Shown here in pieces: positions 48,765 through 60,600 of a stretch of DNA of 64,000 nt. The stretch spans positions 5,700,162 through 5,764,161 of the forward strand of contig NW_020312968.1 of assembly GCF_003265705.1 (NCBI RefSeq). The letters are read 5' to 3'. Origin of the DNA: Callorhinus ursinus (Eukaryota; Chordata; Mammalia; Carnivora; Otariidae). A program made the position numbers and the translations under genes. Position 1 is the first letter of the stretch. Every line of letters begins with the position of its first letter. The notes beneath the pieces are model-generated. The model was not told where the DNA came from, searched no databases, and saw only the letters and a program-made list of their open reading frames with translations.

Positions 48765-49477
48765 GGTGAGTCCTAGGACTTACTATGAAGTAAATATGAA
48801 GAGTTTTGACTAAATATGAGAAACCAGAGGAGAATGTGTTACAGTGGGTGTATCAAGAAGAAAATCATTACATAGTAGAAAAATCAATAATATAAATAAA
48901 ATAAAGTTGCACTCATTGGTCCACAATATCCAGAAAATGTTTAGATAAAAAAATTTTGTATAAAAAATCTCCACAGAGCTAATTGTGCATGTTGTTTACT
49001 TTGATCATAATTATTACTTAGCTACGGAACTGTATCAACAAAAAATAATCAAATTGCCCAAAAATGTAAGTAATCCCAAATAAACCCTAGTGGTTGACTA
49101 AAATTATTCTGTTTTTAGCAAACAAAAAAATGTAAGAATATAACTTACCAAAACTCAAAGACTCCCACAAATGGTGTACTCAAAGATGTACATATTTTTT
49201 ATGCATAAAAAGAATAAAAATGTAGACGATGTTTTTGATTAAATAACAAATTAAAAGAAGCAGAAGTAGGAAATATATTTAATAATGCTATAAAATATCT
49301 TAAAATCAACCCCATTATGCAACTCTTTTTTTTTTAATATCAGCAACAAAAATACATTAGATAGAATTCTGGAAAATCTAGTCTTGGAAAATGGAAAACA
49401 TTTATAATAACTAATTTATTTTTTAAATATTTGGAAAAATTGCAAATGGTTATTTGAAATAAAATTCTTATATTTAG
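48765..49477. other. A-rich sequence, no gene seen
   Basis: AT-rich with many A runs on the plus strand. It could be an old LINE body, but no motif supports that. Confidence 0.35.
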
Positions 49478-49817
49478 GGTATGTGCTATGGTGAGCACTA
49501 TGAATTGTGTAAGACTGTTGAATCACAGACCTGTACCTCTGAAACAAATAATATATGTTAAAAAAAAAAAAGAAGATAGTAGGAAGGGAGAAATGAAAGG
49601 GGGGAATCGGTGGGGGAGATGAACCATGAGAGACTGTGGACTCTGAGAAACAAACTGAGGGTTCTAGAGGGGAGGGGTGGGGGATGGGTTAGCCTGGTGA
49701 TGGGTATTAAAGAGGGCACGTACTGAATGGAGCACTGGGTGTTCGCAAACAATGAATCATGGAACACTACATCAAAAACTAATGATGTAATGTATGGTGA
49801 TTAACATAACATAAAAA
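49478..49817 (+). mobile_element. Short L1 3'UTR fragment, sense
   Basis: It starts agggtatgtgctatggtgag, has ctgtacctctgaaacaaata, an A run with agaagatagtaggaaggg, the G-rich block, and the end gtatggtgattaacataaca plus A tail. It matches the 3'UTRs at 100-480 (reverse) and 10462-10746. This is a severely 5'-truncated L1 insertion. No clear target-site duplication found. Confidence 0.93.
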
Positions 49818-52689
49818 AAATCAGCTAAAGAAAACAGATTAAATATAAAATGGAAAACTCTTACATTTACTAAATATGCAAATACTGTACTGATAATATT
49901 TAGTAATCTTAAGGCAGGTACTCTCAAATACTGGTAGTCATGTAAATAGTGAAGACTTCATTGGACTATAAATTTGCAATATATATGAAAGAATTATATG
50001 ATAAACTTTGATTCAAAACTCATATTCATCTAGGCAGAGGAAATATTCAAGCAAACCTATTAATTATTTTTATTATTATATTATTATACACTTATTCATC
50101 ATATTGACAAAATAAAAACACCACATAAAGGTATCATGATGAAGTGGTTAATTTCACTATGGTATATCTGCATTATTTAGTTAGTAAAAACAATGTTATA
50201 AAAAACTATTTAAAAAAATAAAGTATAATAAACACACAATTGAACTTTGTAGTATTATTTAGTTAAAATAATTCATAGGATAGTGTACATAAAATATTAA
50301 CTATGTAAAGGGCATATACCATACGTATACCATACCAACATGCAAATCATCATAAGTCCTAATTAAAGCCAGTAATTGTTTTCTCTGCACGATAAGTTTA
50401 TACATAATATTTATGTAGTTCTGTTTATTGCTCTATATTTCCTAAATATTTTATGAAGAACATATATTTAAATTCAGAAATAGATAAACACAATGCTTAA
50501 AGATTTTAGACAGAAGAAATGTGAGTTGGATTTTGGAAGAGTGAACCAATATACAAAGTTCAATAACTTTATGAGAAAGAAAATAAATTCAATATGATCT
50601 GTATAAGATTTTAAATGGGTTGAAGCCTTCATTTCAATGGATCTTTGAAGGTAAAATGTTGGAGCAGTGTTTTAACATTTTCTCCCACGACACTGATAAT
50701 GATCTCACAAAGTTGTTTATAATCATTTTATTGCATTCATCAGCTGAGACTAATTATAACTCAGATGAAAATCATCCTTGCAGAGTGCATTCTAAATATT
50801 AATAAACATAAATAATGCAAGTTTACTATTAAAGCAATTCAAAACAACAAACAGAACCCACAGGGAGTTCCTTAAAATTAATCTGGTTCCACATAAATTC
50901 TGTCTTAAAATGTTCAAAGCAACAATATTCCATATCACAGGATATATTAACTTTCTCCCTTTTATTCTGTTTTCTAGTTTTATAGGACAAAGTAATAGAT
51001 GGAGAGTGGTTGGCAGGTCAGGGAGAGTTTAGTGGTAACTTCTAATGAGGAAAATGGAATAATTTAAATATGAATTGGCTAAGAAAAAACTGAGAACCAG
51101 CTCCTCTTGATGTTGCTTTTCTAAAATTCTGGAATGTTATTCGTACCTTTTTCCTTCATTTCCTGGACTGTCAAAGATGGCAGCTATCAAGGATATGGAA
51201 ATATAATTGTAACTTCAAATATCCATTTTAAATGCATGGATTTCAAATCTCAGATACATTGACATGTTAGTATTTAAAACTTGTAGCTTTTAACAGCATC
51301 TCTATTAAATTTTAAGGGGTCTTCATTTTGATTGTTTCAGATTTGAAAATATATCACACAAGCAAAATGATTAACTTTATGACCTTGGGCAAATTAATTA
51401 ACATTTTAGAGTTGCCATCTGATCATTGGTGATAAGTTTTTCTCCTTCACAAAGTTGTTATTAGCATGAAATGAGATATGATTTGTAAAACACAGAACAC
51501 AAACTCTATTAATGTCTATCCCTATTATTACTGTCATGTTTCCTTTCTGGTTCTGCATGCCATTACAGTTTATTGCCATTACTTTCCTGTTACAGGACTC
51601 ATTGACTTTGAAGAGACATGTCAATACCAGTCTTAACTCTGCCACTTAATAAGTGGTTTCATTTTGCTCGACCTCACTCTTCATGTGTTAAATGGCATTA
51701 GCAGTACCTGACGTAACTTATAGTCACCTATAGCTCCTTCAAATACACTAGAGAGGAAAAAAATAATACAAATATGTGAAAATACTTGTAAACTTTAAAA
51801 TGCTATTCAAAGGGTAATTCAAATTATAAAGCTGCCCTTTGGTGCCATTTCTGAAGTTATACAATTCAAACACTTTAGTTACAATCTGACATGTGAGAGC
51901 AAATGCTTCCAAACATTTGAATAGTACAATATTTACTAATTCTTCAACATATTATAAAGACAACTTCTAGAATTTTGTGGTGATTGTGTTTATATAAAAA
52001 GACACAGATTAAAAAAGAAAACCTAGATGTTTTTTCAGAGTTTCCTTTTGTCGTCCAGAACTATTGGTGTTCTATAGACAAAAATTATGTTTCCTTGGAT
52101 AATGTCAAGAAGTTTGTTTTCATTAAGAAATTTTTAACCAGCCAAATACAAGAAATCTTAACACTCTCTACCTTGATATTTTTTGCCACAAACCTTCTTA
52201 TCATAATTTTTAACATGACTTAAGGAAAGATCTCTCATTTCTTCCCTCTCTATAAAAAGAAATATTTTATCTTAAAAAGGAAAAAGCTATTTAGTAAATA
52301 TGACTACAATCATATGATGTGAAAGTTAAAAGCATTTCAAGTTCAATGAAGGTAATGAATAAAGAAAATCCCAAAACAGAAAGTTTGACTTAAAACGGTT
52401 GCTGCATTTCAATGCTTTAGATTAAAGATTGCACATAGTGAACTCTCAGCAAACTTTAAAATCACAGTGTCAATGAGAACTGAATTGCTAAAGGTCGTAT
52501 TTCAAGTGAAGAGGAGAAATATCTAGATTCAATGTTTGTATATTTGATTAAATCATTTAAGTTTTCATCGTAGAAAACAGAAGAGTAACTAACTTACATG
52601 ATGATTACTTCATTTATATGGATGATATCATTTAATCATTAATGTTACTAAAATCCATACGGTGATGCCATCCTCTTTCATATTTGCAG
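49818..52689. other. AT-rich sequence, no gene seen
   Basis: About 2.9 kb of AT-rich DNA without a recognised repeat or gene. Short frames (for example 50620-50802 and 51984-52223) have no domain. Confidence 0.45.
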
Positions 52690-52763
52690 ATTTTTCTGCT
52701 GACTGGTTTGATCTGGAAGAATGAACGTCTCTATAAACAGTTCATGTTGAGAACAAGTCTCTG
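52690..52763 (+). other. Candidate exon (74 bp), unproven
   Basis: Preceded by a plausible acceptor (catcctctttcatatttgcag region, AG at 52688-52689) and followed by a textbook donor, ctg then gtaagt (GT at 52764-52765). The first frame is open across the segment and begins IFLLTGLIWKNERLYK. I recognise no family. Chance occurrence is quite possible. Confidence 0.25.
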
Positions 52764-53866
52764 GTAAGTGGTGAAATTGAAAAGTTTTGTCTTTGGTTCC
52801 CTCAGATCCAGATAACTGTACAGGTGAATTATACCAAAACTTAAAGGAACAGAGCAACTACGTTAGATAAATAGAGTCTTCCGTGAAATATAAGGCTCCC
52901 AAACTCATACTATGATAAACTCTAAAATAAGTCAGATGGTCAAACTGGACAAGAATAATATAAAAAAAATTGGAGTCAATCTCATTGATGAACATAATTA
53001 CCAAGATCCTTAGTGGTAAAAACAATACATGTTGATGAAGTAAATTAATATCCTCCAGGAGGAAAATGCTGATGCTCTTCTTGCTATCCTGCATGTTCTT
53101 CATCAACGTTACCTTTCTTTTCTTCCCTTTCCTTCTTTTCTCTTCCCTACAACCTCTTCTCCACCCTCTAACAAATCCTCCAGTTCTCATATGCCTAAAT
53201 GAATTTAGCCTTCTGTCTCAGAGTAAAGATACCTCAAAAAACTTATTCAGACTTTTGTGTTATGTTCATAGAAACATTTATATTTTAGAGACTATGTAGG
53301 ATTAAGGCAGTCAATACCACAAGTTAAAGAGTGGTAGAAAGCAAAACAAAAACCACTTTAGAGTTGGAATAGGGGTGACTTTCTTTGTATCTATTCAAGC
53401 TCATCTAATAACCACAATTCTCCCCATAGGAAAGATGACCAGGATCCTTACTATTACATGCACGCTGAGTTGCTCTTTGCTGCTGATTACCTTTGACTCC
53501 AGAGCATGATAACTTCCCTTCTTTGACTTCCCCCCACATCATGCAATGTCAACGTGTGGCTTTCATCCCTTAGCTAGTGATGGTTAGATCATTTAGCCTT
53601 ATAATTTAATCTGCCCTTAGGATATGACTTTTAACTTTTTTTCATGCAAGAGACTCTACTTCAGTACACCCCAAAGGATTACTTACTATGCTCTGGCTCA
53701 AAAATTCAATATCCAGAGAAAATTCCTTCTAATAAATATGTTCCTCATCTTCATTTATATGAAACTTCAAAAAAAGAGACACTTTGATCGTTATTTTATT
53801 TATGTAATAGCTCTACTCCACCTTTTATAGCTACTAAAATTACTTAGCAATTAAAATACAATGAAG
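52764..53866. other. Unique sequence, no gene seen
   Basis: Nothing recognised. The overlapping frames around 52858-53299 on opposite strands come from a pyrimidine-rich stretch (about 53100-53170). Confidence 0.4.
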
Positions 53867-53879
53867 AGTAGGACATTTA

Positions 53880-54077
53880 GGGGCACCTGGGTGGCTCAGT
53901 TGGTTAAGCATCTGCCTTTAGCTCAGGTCATGATCTCAGCATCTTGGGATCGAGCCCTGCTTTGGGTCCCCTGCTCAGCGGGGAGTCTGCTTCTCCCTCT
54001 GCCTCTGCCCCCTCCCCTCGCTCATGCTTACTCTCTCTCTCTCTCTCTCTCTCTCAAATAAAGTCTTTTAAAAAAAA
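53880..54077 (+). mobile_element. Carnivore tRNA-derived SINE, sense
   Basis: Head gggcacctgggtggctcagt, gggatcgagccctgctttgg, CT-rich tract with a (CT)n run, AATAAA and A tail. Exact 13-bp duplication agtaggacattta at 53867-53879 and 54078-54090. Confidence 0.97.
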
Positions 54078-54090
54078 AGTAGGACATTTA

Positions 54091-55293
54091 TAAGTTTAAA
54101 AAGGAGTCAGTAAAGGAAGATGCTGTCAAATATTTGGATGATGAAAATCGGGCATTAAATTTAGCAACCAAGGCAAAATGGAAACTTAGATTATGGGATA
54201 TAATTGTCTACCCCGTCCCCCACCCCATGAATGCCATGAACCTCTCACCCAAATCTCTTTTTATTTTTCCATACATGAAGGCCACAGTAATACAAAAGAA
54301 TAGAAGAGGGTTATAAGATAAATGCATTTCTATTGCTCCCATCTTTTTGAAATTCAGATATAAAATAGAATATATGAACAGTGATTTTCCTCTAGATAGT
54401 GAAAATAAAGGAAGACTAGTACAACCACTCCTACATTTCCATCATTCTGTTACACCCAACAATAAGGAAATATTATATTGAAGATAACATTTACAAATTT
54501 ATAATATTTTGATCTTAAATGTCATCATATAATCTTCCTAAAATTCCCTAACTCATAAATAAGGAAACTGGAAAATACTTGAGAGATCGAATAATTTCTC
54601 TTGGGTTGAACAGTTCAGAACAGATAGTTCTCTTTCTTGTTTGTAAGAATTTACACAACTATCTATGACAGGATTTTATAACCTTGGGTGGTCAAGAATG
54701 AGCTAAACCCTGTCCATTCTCAACTAACAAAAAAAAGTGTAAAAATAAACCAAAAAGGCTAAAATATCAAAATGTTCTGTAAGATAATATTTGAAACATT
54801 TCAACAAAGCACTTTGTAAGTGTTTTGGTATAGATATGATGAGAAGCATAATTTTCTCAAATGCAGTGAGATACTCTAGCAGTTCCTAAAATATGTCATG
54901 GATTTTTGTTTAAAATATGTGTAAGAAATTCATAATAAAAAAAAAACAATTTTCATGCTAAGGGCCTTCACTGAGGGATTAATATATAAACATGCATTTT
55001 GACAAGCCAAAAGAAGAATAGCATGCATAATGCATATTCTGGACATTTTTGTTATGTTTTTTCCATGTGCGTGTGAAATCTTGAGTTGATAGAGCCCTAT
55101 AGGATAAAGATATGGATATCTTGGTCTGTAGCCTCTCCTTTTGATTATGGGAAGGTGTATAGTGCTTCCACAAAGTAGGATAGAAGTAATGGAGTTTAAC
55201 TTCTGAGGCTGACTTATAAAAGGTAATGTAGCTTCTTGTGTGTGTTGCGGGGGGGAGGGTGTGCGTCCACCTGTGTGCCCTGAGCCACCATAC
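54091..55293. other. AT-rich sequence, no gene seen
   Basis: Nothing recognised before the retrocopy. Confidence 0.4.
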
Positions 55294-55308
55294 AAGAAGT
55301 CTACCCTG
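55294..55308 (+). repeat. Left target-site duplication of NTAN1 retrocopy
   Basis: aagaagtctaccctg, identical to 56448-56462. Confidence 0.97.
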
Positions 55309-55347
55309 GGCCGCCTCCCTGGGCCTGCCCGGGCGGCCGCCTCCGCG

Positions 55348-55974
55348 ATGCCGCTGCTCGTCGAGGGGCAGCGAGTGCGGCTGCCGCAGTCCGCCGGGGA
55401 CCTGGTGCGAGCCCACCCGCCTCTGGAGGAAAGAGCCAGACTTCTCAGCGGTCAGTCTGTTCAACAAGTGGGACCCCAGGGCCTTCTGTATGTTCAGCAA
55501 AGAGAGCTGGCTGTGACCTCCCCAAAGGATGGCTCCATCTCCATTCTGGGTTCTGATGATGCCACCACTTGTCACATTGTGGTCCTGAGGCACACAGGTA
55601 ACGGGGCCACCTGCCTGACCCACTGTGATGGAACCGACACCAGAGCGGAGGTCCCCTTGATCATGAGCTCCATAAAAGCCTTCTCTGACCACGCTCAGTG
55701 TGGAAGGCTGGAAGTGCACCTCGTGGGAGGCTTCAGTGACGACAGGCAGTTGTCACAAAAACTTACTCATCAGCTTCTCAGTGAACTTGACAGACAAGCG
55801 GAGGACATTCACTTAGTGACACTGTGTGTGACAGAATTAAGTGACCGGGAAGAAAACGAAAACCACTTTCCAGGGATTCATGGCATCGCTGTCAACATTA
55901 AGACGGCAGAGATTTACCGAGCATCCTTCCCAGATCGGGGTCCAGAGGAGGAGCTCCGTGCTGCCCGAGCTTGA
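55348..55974 (+). other. Open N-terminal frame of NTAN1 retrocopy (208 codons)
   Basis: This is the part of the retrocopy that remains translatable, from the ancestral ATG to the premature TGA. The same frame is also open upstream to an ATG at 55240, outside the inserted mRNA, which would add 36 residues. Without the C-terminal third, catalysis is doubtful. No promoter evidence is visible. Confidence 0.8.
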
Positions 55975-56416
55975 ACAGGAGAACCAACGATTAGTATTTA
56001 CGATGCAAAGACAGAGCAACTGCGTATAGGACCGTATTCCTGGATGCCCTTTCCACATGTGGATTTCTGGCTGCAGCAAGATGATAAGCAAATACTAGAG
56101 AATCTTTCCACTTCACCTCTTTCTGAGCCGCCCCACTTTGTGGAACATATTAGGTCTACCTTGATGTTTTTAAAAAAACACCCATTTCCCACCAGCGCAC
56201 TGTTTCCTGGAAACAAGGCTCTGCTCTACAAAAAGAATGAAGGTGGCTTATGGGAAAAGATCTCTTCTCCAGAAAGCTAAACACGGGATCACCAAAGAAA
56301 GCAAGCAACTTGTTGGCCTGACAAAGACCACCATGGGGGCTGCAAAGAATGCGCATTAGAATCTACATCTGCTGAGTCTTAGTCTCCTTCCTTACTGTCC
56401 TTCAAATGACTTTCAA

Positions 56417-56422
56417 AATAAA
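56417..56422 (+). promoter_or_regulatory. Inherited AATAAA polyadenylation signal
   Basis: AATAAA lies 19 bases before the genomic poly(A) at 56436-56446, as expected for a retrocopied mRNA 3' end. Confidence 0.9.
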
Positions 56423-56447
56423 ATCTTATTTTGGCAAAAAAAAAAAG

Positions 56448-56462
56448 AAGAAGTCTACCCTG
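56448..56462 (+). repeat. Right target-site duplication of NTAN1 retrocopy
   Basis: Exact 15-base copy of 55294-55308, directly after the A tail. Confidence 0.97.
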
Positions 56463-57443
56463 AAACCGCTGTGCTGTGAGAAAGACAAGCCATGTGGAGA
56501 AGCCACACAAAAGGTGTTTTAGTTTGGTTGATAGTCCTAGTTTTAGATTCATGCCTTTCTAGGTGCCAGAGATGTGAATGAAGGTGCCTTCCGATGATTC
56601 AGGTCTTTGTGTAGTCACCCCTACCTTTGAATCTCTCTAGCTGAGGACCTAGACATCATAGAGACCCACAGAAACCATGAGCATAACAAAGTTGTCATTT
56701 TAAGCTGCCAAGTTTGGGGGTCATTTTTTAGTGAAAGAATAGTAACTGGAATATCAATGATGATGAACAATAAAATATAATTAAGGTTAAATAACTATTT
56801 TAAAAAAGCAAAACACAATGTAAAGTCATGAGTAATTTCTTAAAGAAAAATATAAATTTTTTGACAAAAAAATGAATACAATTTTCAGATTCTAGGAGAA
56901 TAAAATTATGCTCATTTCTTCTTTCTTAGGCAGCAATCCAAACTGTAAGCAATACTCTTTCTTTCTGGATGTTAAATTGATAGTATAAAACTATTATGTG
57001 GAAAATTCTCAGCAGCATGGTTCTAACACTACGTATTAAACATTTAGATTTTAGAGTTGAGATTAACTTAAATTTATTTGTGGATTTATTTGCCTTGTAC
57101 ATATATTTCAGATACACAGTGGTTTTTCTTGTTCATTTATTACTTAAATAACCATTCTTCATGAAAGGGAAAATTTCTGCTTTCATGAAAGGAAGTTAGA
57201 GTCAAGAAGAGAGATCTCAAAAAATTAGTCCAATGGTACACATTTTTAGTATGGCACTGGATATTTAAATCAAAATATTTTTCAAATTGCTTTTCCACCA
57301 TAATTTATAATACTACTATTATCATTTGATTATTTTTACCTGAACCTATGTATTGTTTCTCCTGTACATTCAGAGAAAGATTATCCATTGCCTTATAAAA
57401 TTAACTAAGATTTTCAAACAGAAAAATATCATTTATAATAATT
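56463..57443. other. Unique sequence, no gene seen
   Basis: Nothing recognised. Confidence 0.4.
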
Positions 57444-57460
57444 ACTTATTAGTATTTAAA

Positions 57461-57641
57461 GATTTTATTTATTTGAGAGAGAGAATGAGATGGAGAGAGA
57501 GCACGAGAGGGGGGAGGGTCAGAGGGAGAAGCAGACTCCCTGCCGAGCAGGGAGCCCGATGCGGGACCCGATCCCGGGACTCCAGGATCATGACCTGAGC
57601 CGAAGGCAGTCGCTTAACCAACTGAGCCACCCAGGCGCCCA
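57461..57641 (-). mobile_element. Young carnivore SINE, antisense
   Basis: Starts gattttatttatttgagaga, GA block, gggacccgatcccgggactc, head gagccacccaggcgccc. The 17-bp duplication acttattagtatttaaa is exact at 57444-57460 and 57642-57658. Confidence 0.97.
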
Positions 57642-57658
57642 ACTTATTAGTATTTAAA

Positions 57659-60600
57659 TCATTACAATTTTTTCTTTATGAGATTAATATGTACATTTTT
57701 TCATGTTGGAAGTACGGATAGAATACATAACTAACAATGACCAAAAGCCAAACTACAAATTTTAAGCACTTCCTCTCCTTCTACATAATTTTCTTTTCTC
57801 CTCTCTCTCTCTTTTTTCTCCCAATAGGGAAATCAGTTAAATGATTTTGAAATTCAGGTTTGAACAGCACTAAAAATAATCACAATTACCTAGATACTTG
57901 GTATTCATATTTCAAACCAGAATTTACTTTTCATTCTTACATTTTTTATTAGAATTTCTGGATTTTGTGCCTAGCTTGGTGAAGTAAAATAGCAGAATTT
58001 TTGTGCTTAAATGGGCTCTTTCCTTTTATTGTGAATTTAAAACATAATAAAATTTATTCTCATGCTTGACAAATCTTAATGAGTAAGTTACAAATGTGGG
58101 TCCAAATGAATAGACACTATGGTTAAAGAAATATGTCTTCCATACTCCAAACTTTTACTAATATTAAGCATTGCTTGACTTTATTCTGCTCTACTTTGGT
58201 AATTCGCAAAAGCCTAGATTATTCTTTGGAGGGATGCTAAGTCTTGTTTTATAAAATGTGTTTTTAAGGGCAGTTACTCATCTGTTTTCCTAGAATCAGA
58301 GAGATGTGACTTGGAAGGGGGCATATAGGTATTCTGTGGCACTATTTTCATTTAGTTGGGAAAAGCCACAAGCACAACTTGCATGGTTGGGTGTGACAAT
58401 GTGAACCTGGGAACTGGTTCCCTCACCCACCAATGGGTTGATTTTTCCATTTACTTATTTTCTAATTTTTCCAACTGAATTGAGTTTTGATGAAAACACT
58501 TCATGGTTTCCTCGTTGTGCCTTATTTATAAAGACTTGAGGAAAAAAGCAAACCAAACCTCCCAAGAAAAAAATAATCAAATGAACAAAACAAATTAACG
58601 GGCAAATTAATTATAAACATGTCCACAAACCAGAATTAGGGGGATAAAAGGGAAAAAAAAAAAACACCAACTTTAAACTCCTGCCTTATTTTTCTTTGAA
58701 GAGGATTAAATTTTCTACAGAAAACTGAGTGTGATAGATTATTATTTTTTTAAAGTGTTGTATGGCCTTGGTTCTGCTGTAAAATTCTCAGTGACCTGTA
58801 GAATCAAATGCTTGTTTGGAGGCTAACTTTTGATCATCTGTAAAACTTGTGTGGGAACCAAATCAGTCACAAGATCCCTTTCAAATCCAAAAATCTTATT
58901 AAAATAAACCAATAGCCAAAAAAGAAACCCACATTTTTTTTCAATATAGTCTGTCAAATATTTGCCAAATGGACAGCTACAAAATGTCACTTCTCAAATA
59001 TTACAGCAACGGTTGCTTGAAGAAGCACAATGTGTCAGAAGTTACAGGAAGAAAGCAAAGTGCTAGCAGCGCTTAATGTTGAAAATTGAGTGTTCATTAA
59101 ATCAAAAAAAGAGATTTGGATAGTGAACTTACTTTTAGATCTCAATCATTCATAAATTTATTTTTGAAATTACCCCTATCATTGACATTTTCTTTCTCTG
59201 TGAAATAAACTGGATATCTGATTAGAAATTTGACTATGCTCAGTAAACTTTAGCAAGCCTCATCTAAAATATCAGAGCTTATTATCATGCTGAGTATATT
59301 TTAATACACTCTGAGTTGTCAACAGAATCTTGCTAAAGAGACAGGATCCTGCCCCAAGTTTCATCGTGAAAATGTGGTTGCAAAATTGGTTTCTTAGCAT
59401 ACATTCCTTTAAAAACAATCATTTACGTTCTAAAAACTGTCTCTCAGATTTCAGTGAAGCTTTAAATTGAAAGTGGAGATAAAGCCTATAGTTTACTGAG
59501 CCCATGTTGGACGGCTAGGTGGAAGGATCGATGATGGAAAGAAGATGAAGGCTAATTCCATGCGCACACGGTGCTATGGGTTTGTGGGAGATTCAGTAAA
59601 AAGAATGAAAACCAAGCAGATTTGCAAAACAGTGCCATTTAATTTAAAATTTCATTTTCCGCCAAATTTCTGTTTGAAAGCCTGAGCAAAACTAGTTTAA
59701 GTGAAAAAAAAAAGGCAACGGGACAACCGTTTTTTTCCTAACTCCAGTTTTTCTTTTGGCATGCACTAAAAACCTCTACTGGTACCATTTTCTACCTTTA
59801 TTTCTTTACATAGATCTTGTAGGTTGCATTTTACCAGTTTATTTTCCATTTATCTTTATGTAGTATCAAATTGGCAGGATGACATGGAAGCAGGCAAAGA
59901 GGAGAGAATGCCAAAATGTTATTTTCGTTCCACTCCTAAGCAGTAAAAAGGAGGGAGGTATCACTTTCATCTTTTTGATATGAATACTTATTTTTTCATT
60001 CTTAGAATGAGAGAGTAGGTCCTGCTTTATTTGGGGGGAAAAAAGTTTCCCTGAGGAATAAAAGAATTGTAGATAAAGGAAAACACATTGCGCTCCATAG
60101 TACTTATAGTTAGTTCACTCTAGTTACCTCTTCTTATAAAACTGGTCTTCCAAAAATCTAAAGTAAATTTACTGAAAACCAGGGTTGTTCTTTTGGTACA
60201 GAAAACATATCTAATTTATTAACATTTTTTTTACTTTGTTAATTAGTATTTTTTTCTAGCGGATGTCACAAATAAAGAGTTAAATTGTAAGTATTTCCAA
60301 GGCTTGGGAAGAGTGGTGACTTATCTTGGGATTGTAAAATGAAATGGCCTACGTTTGAGTATTTGGTTCTTAAGTTTGAATTAGTTATAGGACATACTGT
60401 AATATTTTTAAAGTGTCAGTATTATGAAATGTGTATTAATGTGATGCATCATATAATTCTGTATGTCTTTATTATACTTTCCAAGATATCAGAATCGTTC
60501 AGATTTGTCATTCTTTTTCTGTTTTATTATCTAGCCCTTATTATGATCTAAGATACTATAAAATTACATATAATATAAAAGTATTATATATATTATGTGT

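Larger units (their letters stand above)
55309..56447 (+). pseudogene. NTAN1P: NTAN1 processed pseudogene (one in-frame stop)
   Basis: The parent gene NTAN1 encodes the amidohydrolase that converts N-terminal Asn of proteins to Asp, feeding them into the Arg/N-degron degradation route. This copy begins with 39 bases of GC-rich 5'UTR. The start is ATG at 55348, the start of the known NTAN1 protein (MPLLVEGQRVRLPQSAGDLV). The frame runs 310 codons to TAA at 56278-56280, the family length as I recall it. The active-site Cys, Cys75 as I recall it, is kept in DDATTCHIVVL. Codon 209 is TGA (55972-55974), where the parent has a sense codon; it would cut the product at 208 residues and lose the C-terminal third (DAKTEQLRIGPYSW, DFWLQQDDKQILENL). 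No frameshift is present. No introns, AATAAA at 56417-56422, an 11-base poly(A) and flanking duplications show origin by L1-mediated copying of mRNA. The GC-rich start contrasts with the AT-rich surroundings. Expression is unknown. Confidence 0.96.

Noticed and set aside
47603..48776. Frames of 367-388 codons spanning the gap
   Set aside because: Most of each is translated N bases, with the remainder from CA and AAAG microsatellites.
54979..55719. 246-codon minus-strand frame over the NTAN1 copy
   Set aside because: Antisense shadow of the GC-rich NTAN1 coding sequence; the sense strand matches a known protein.
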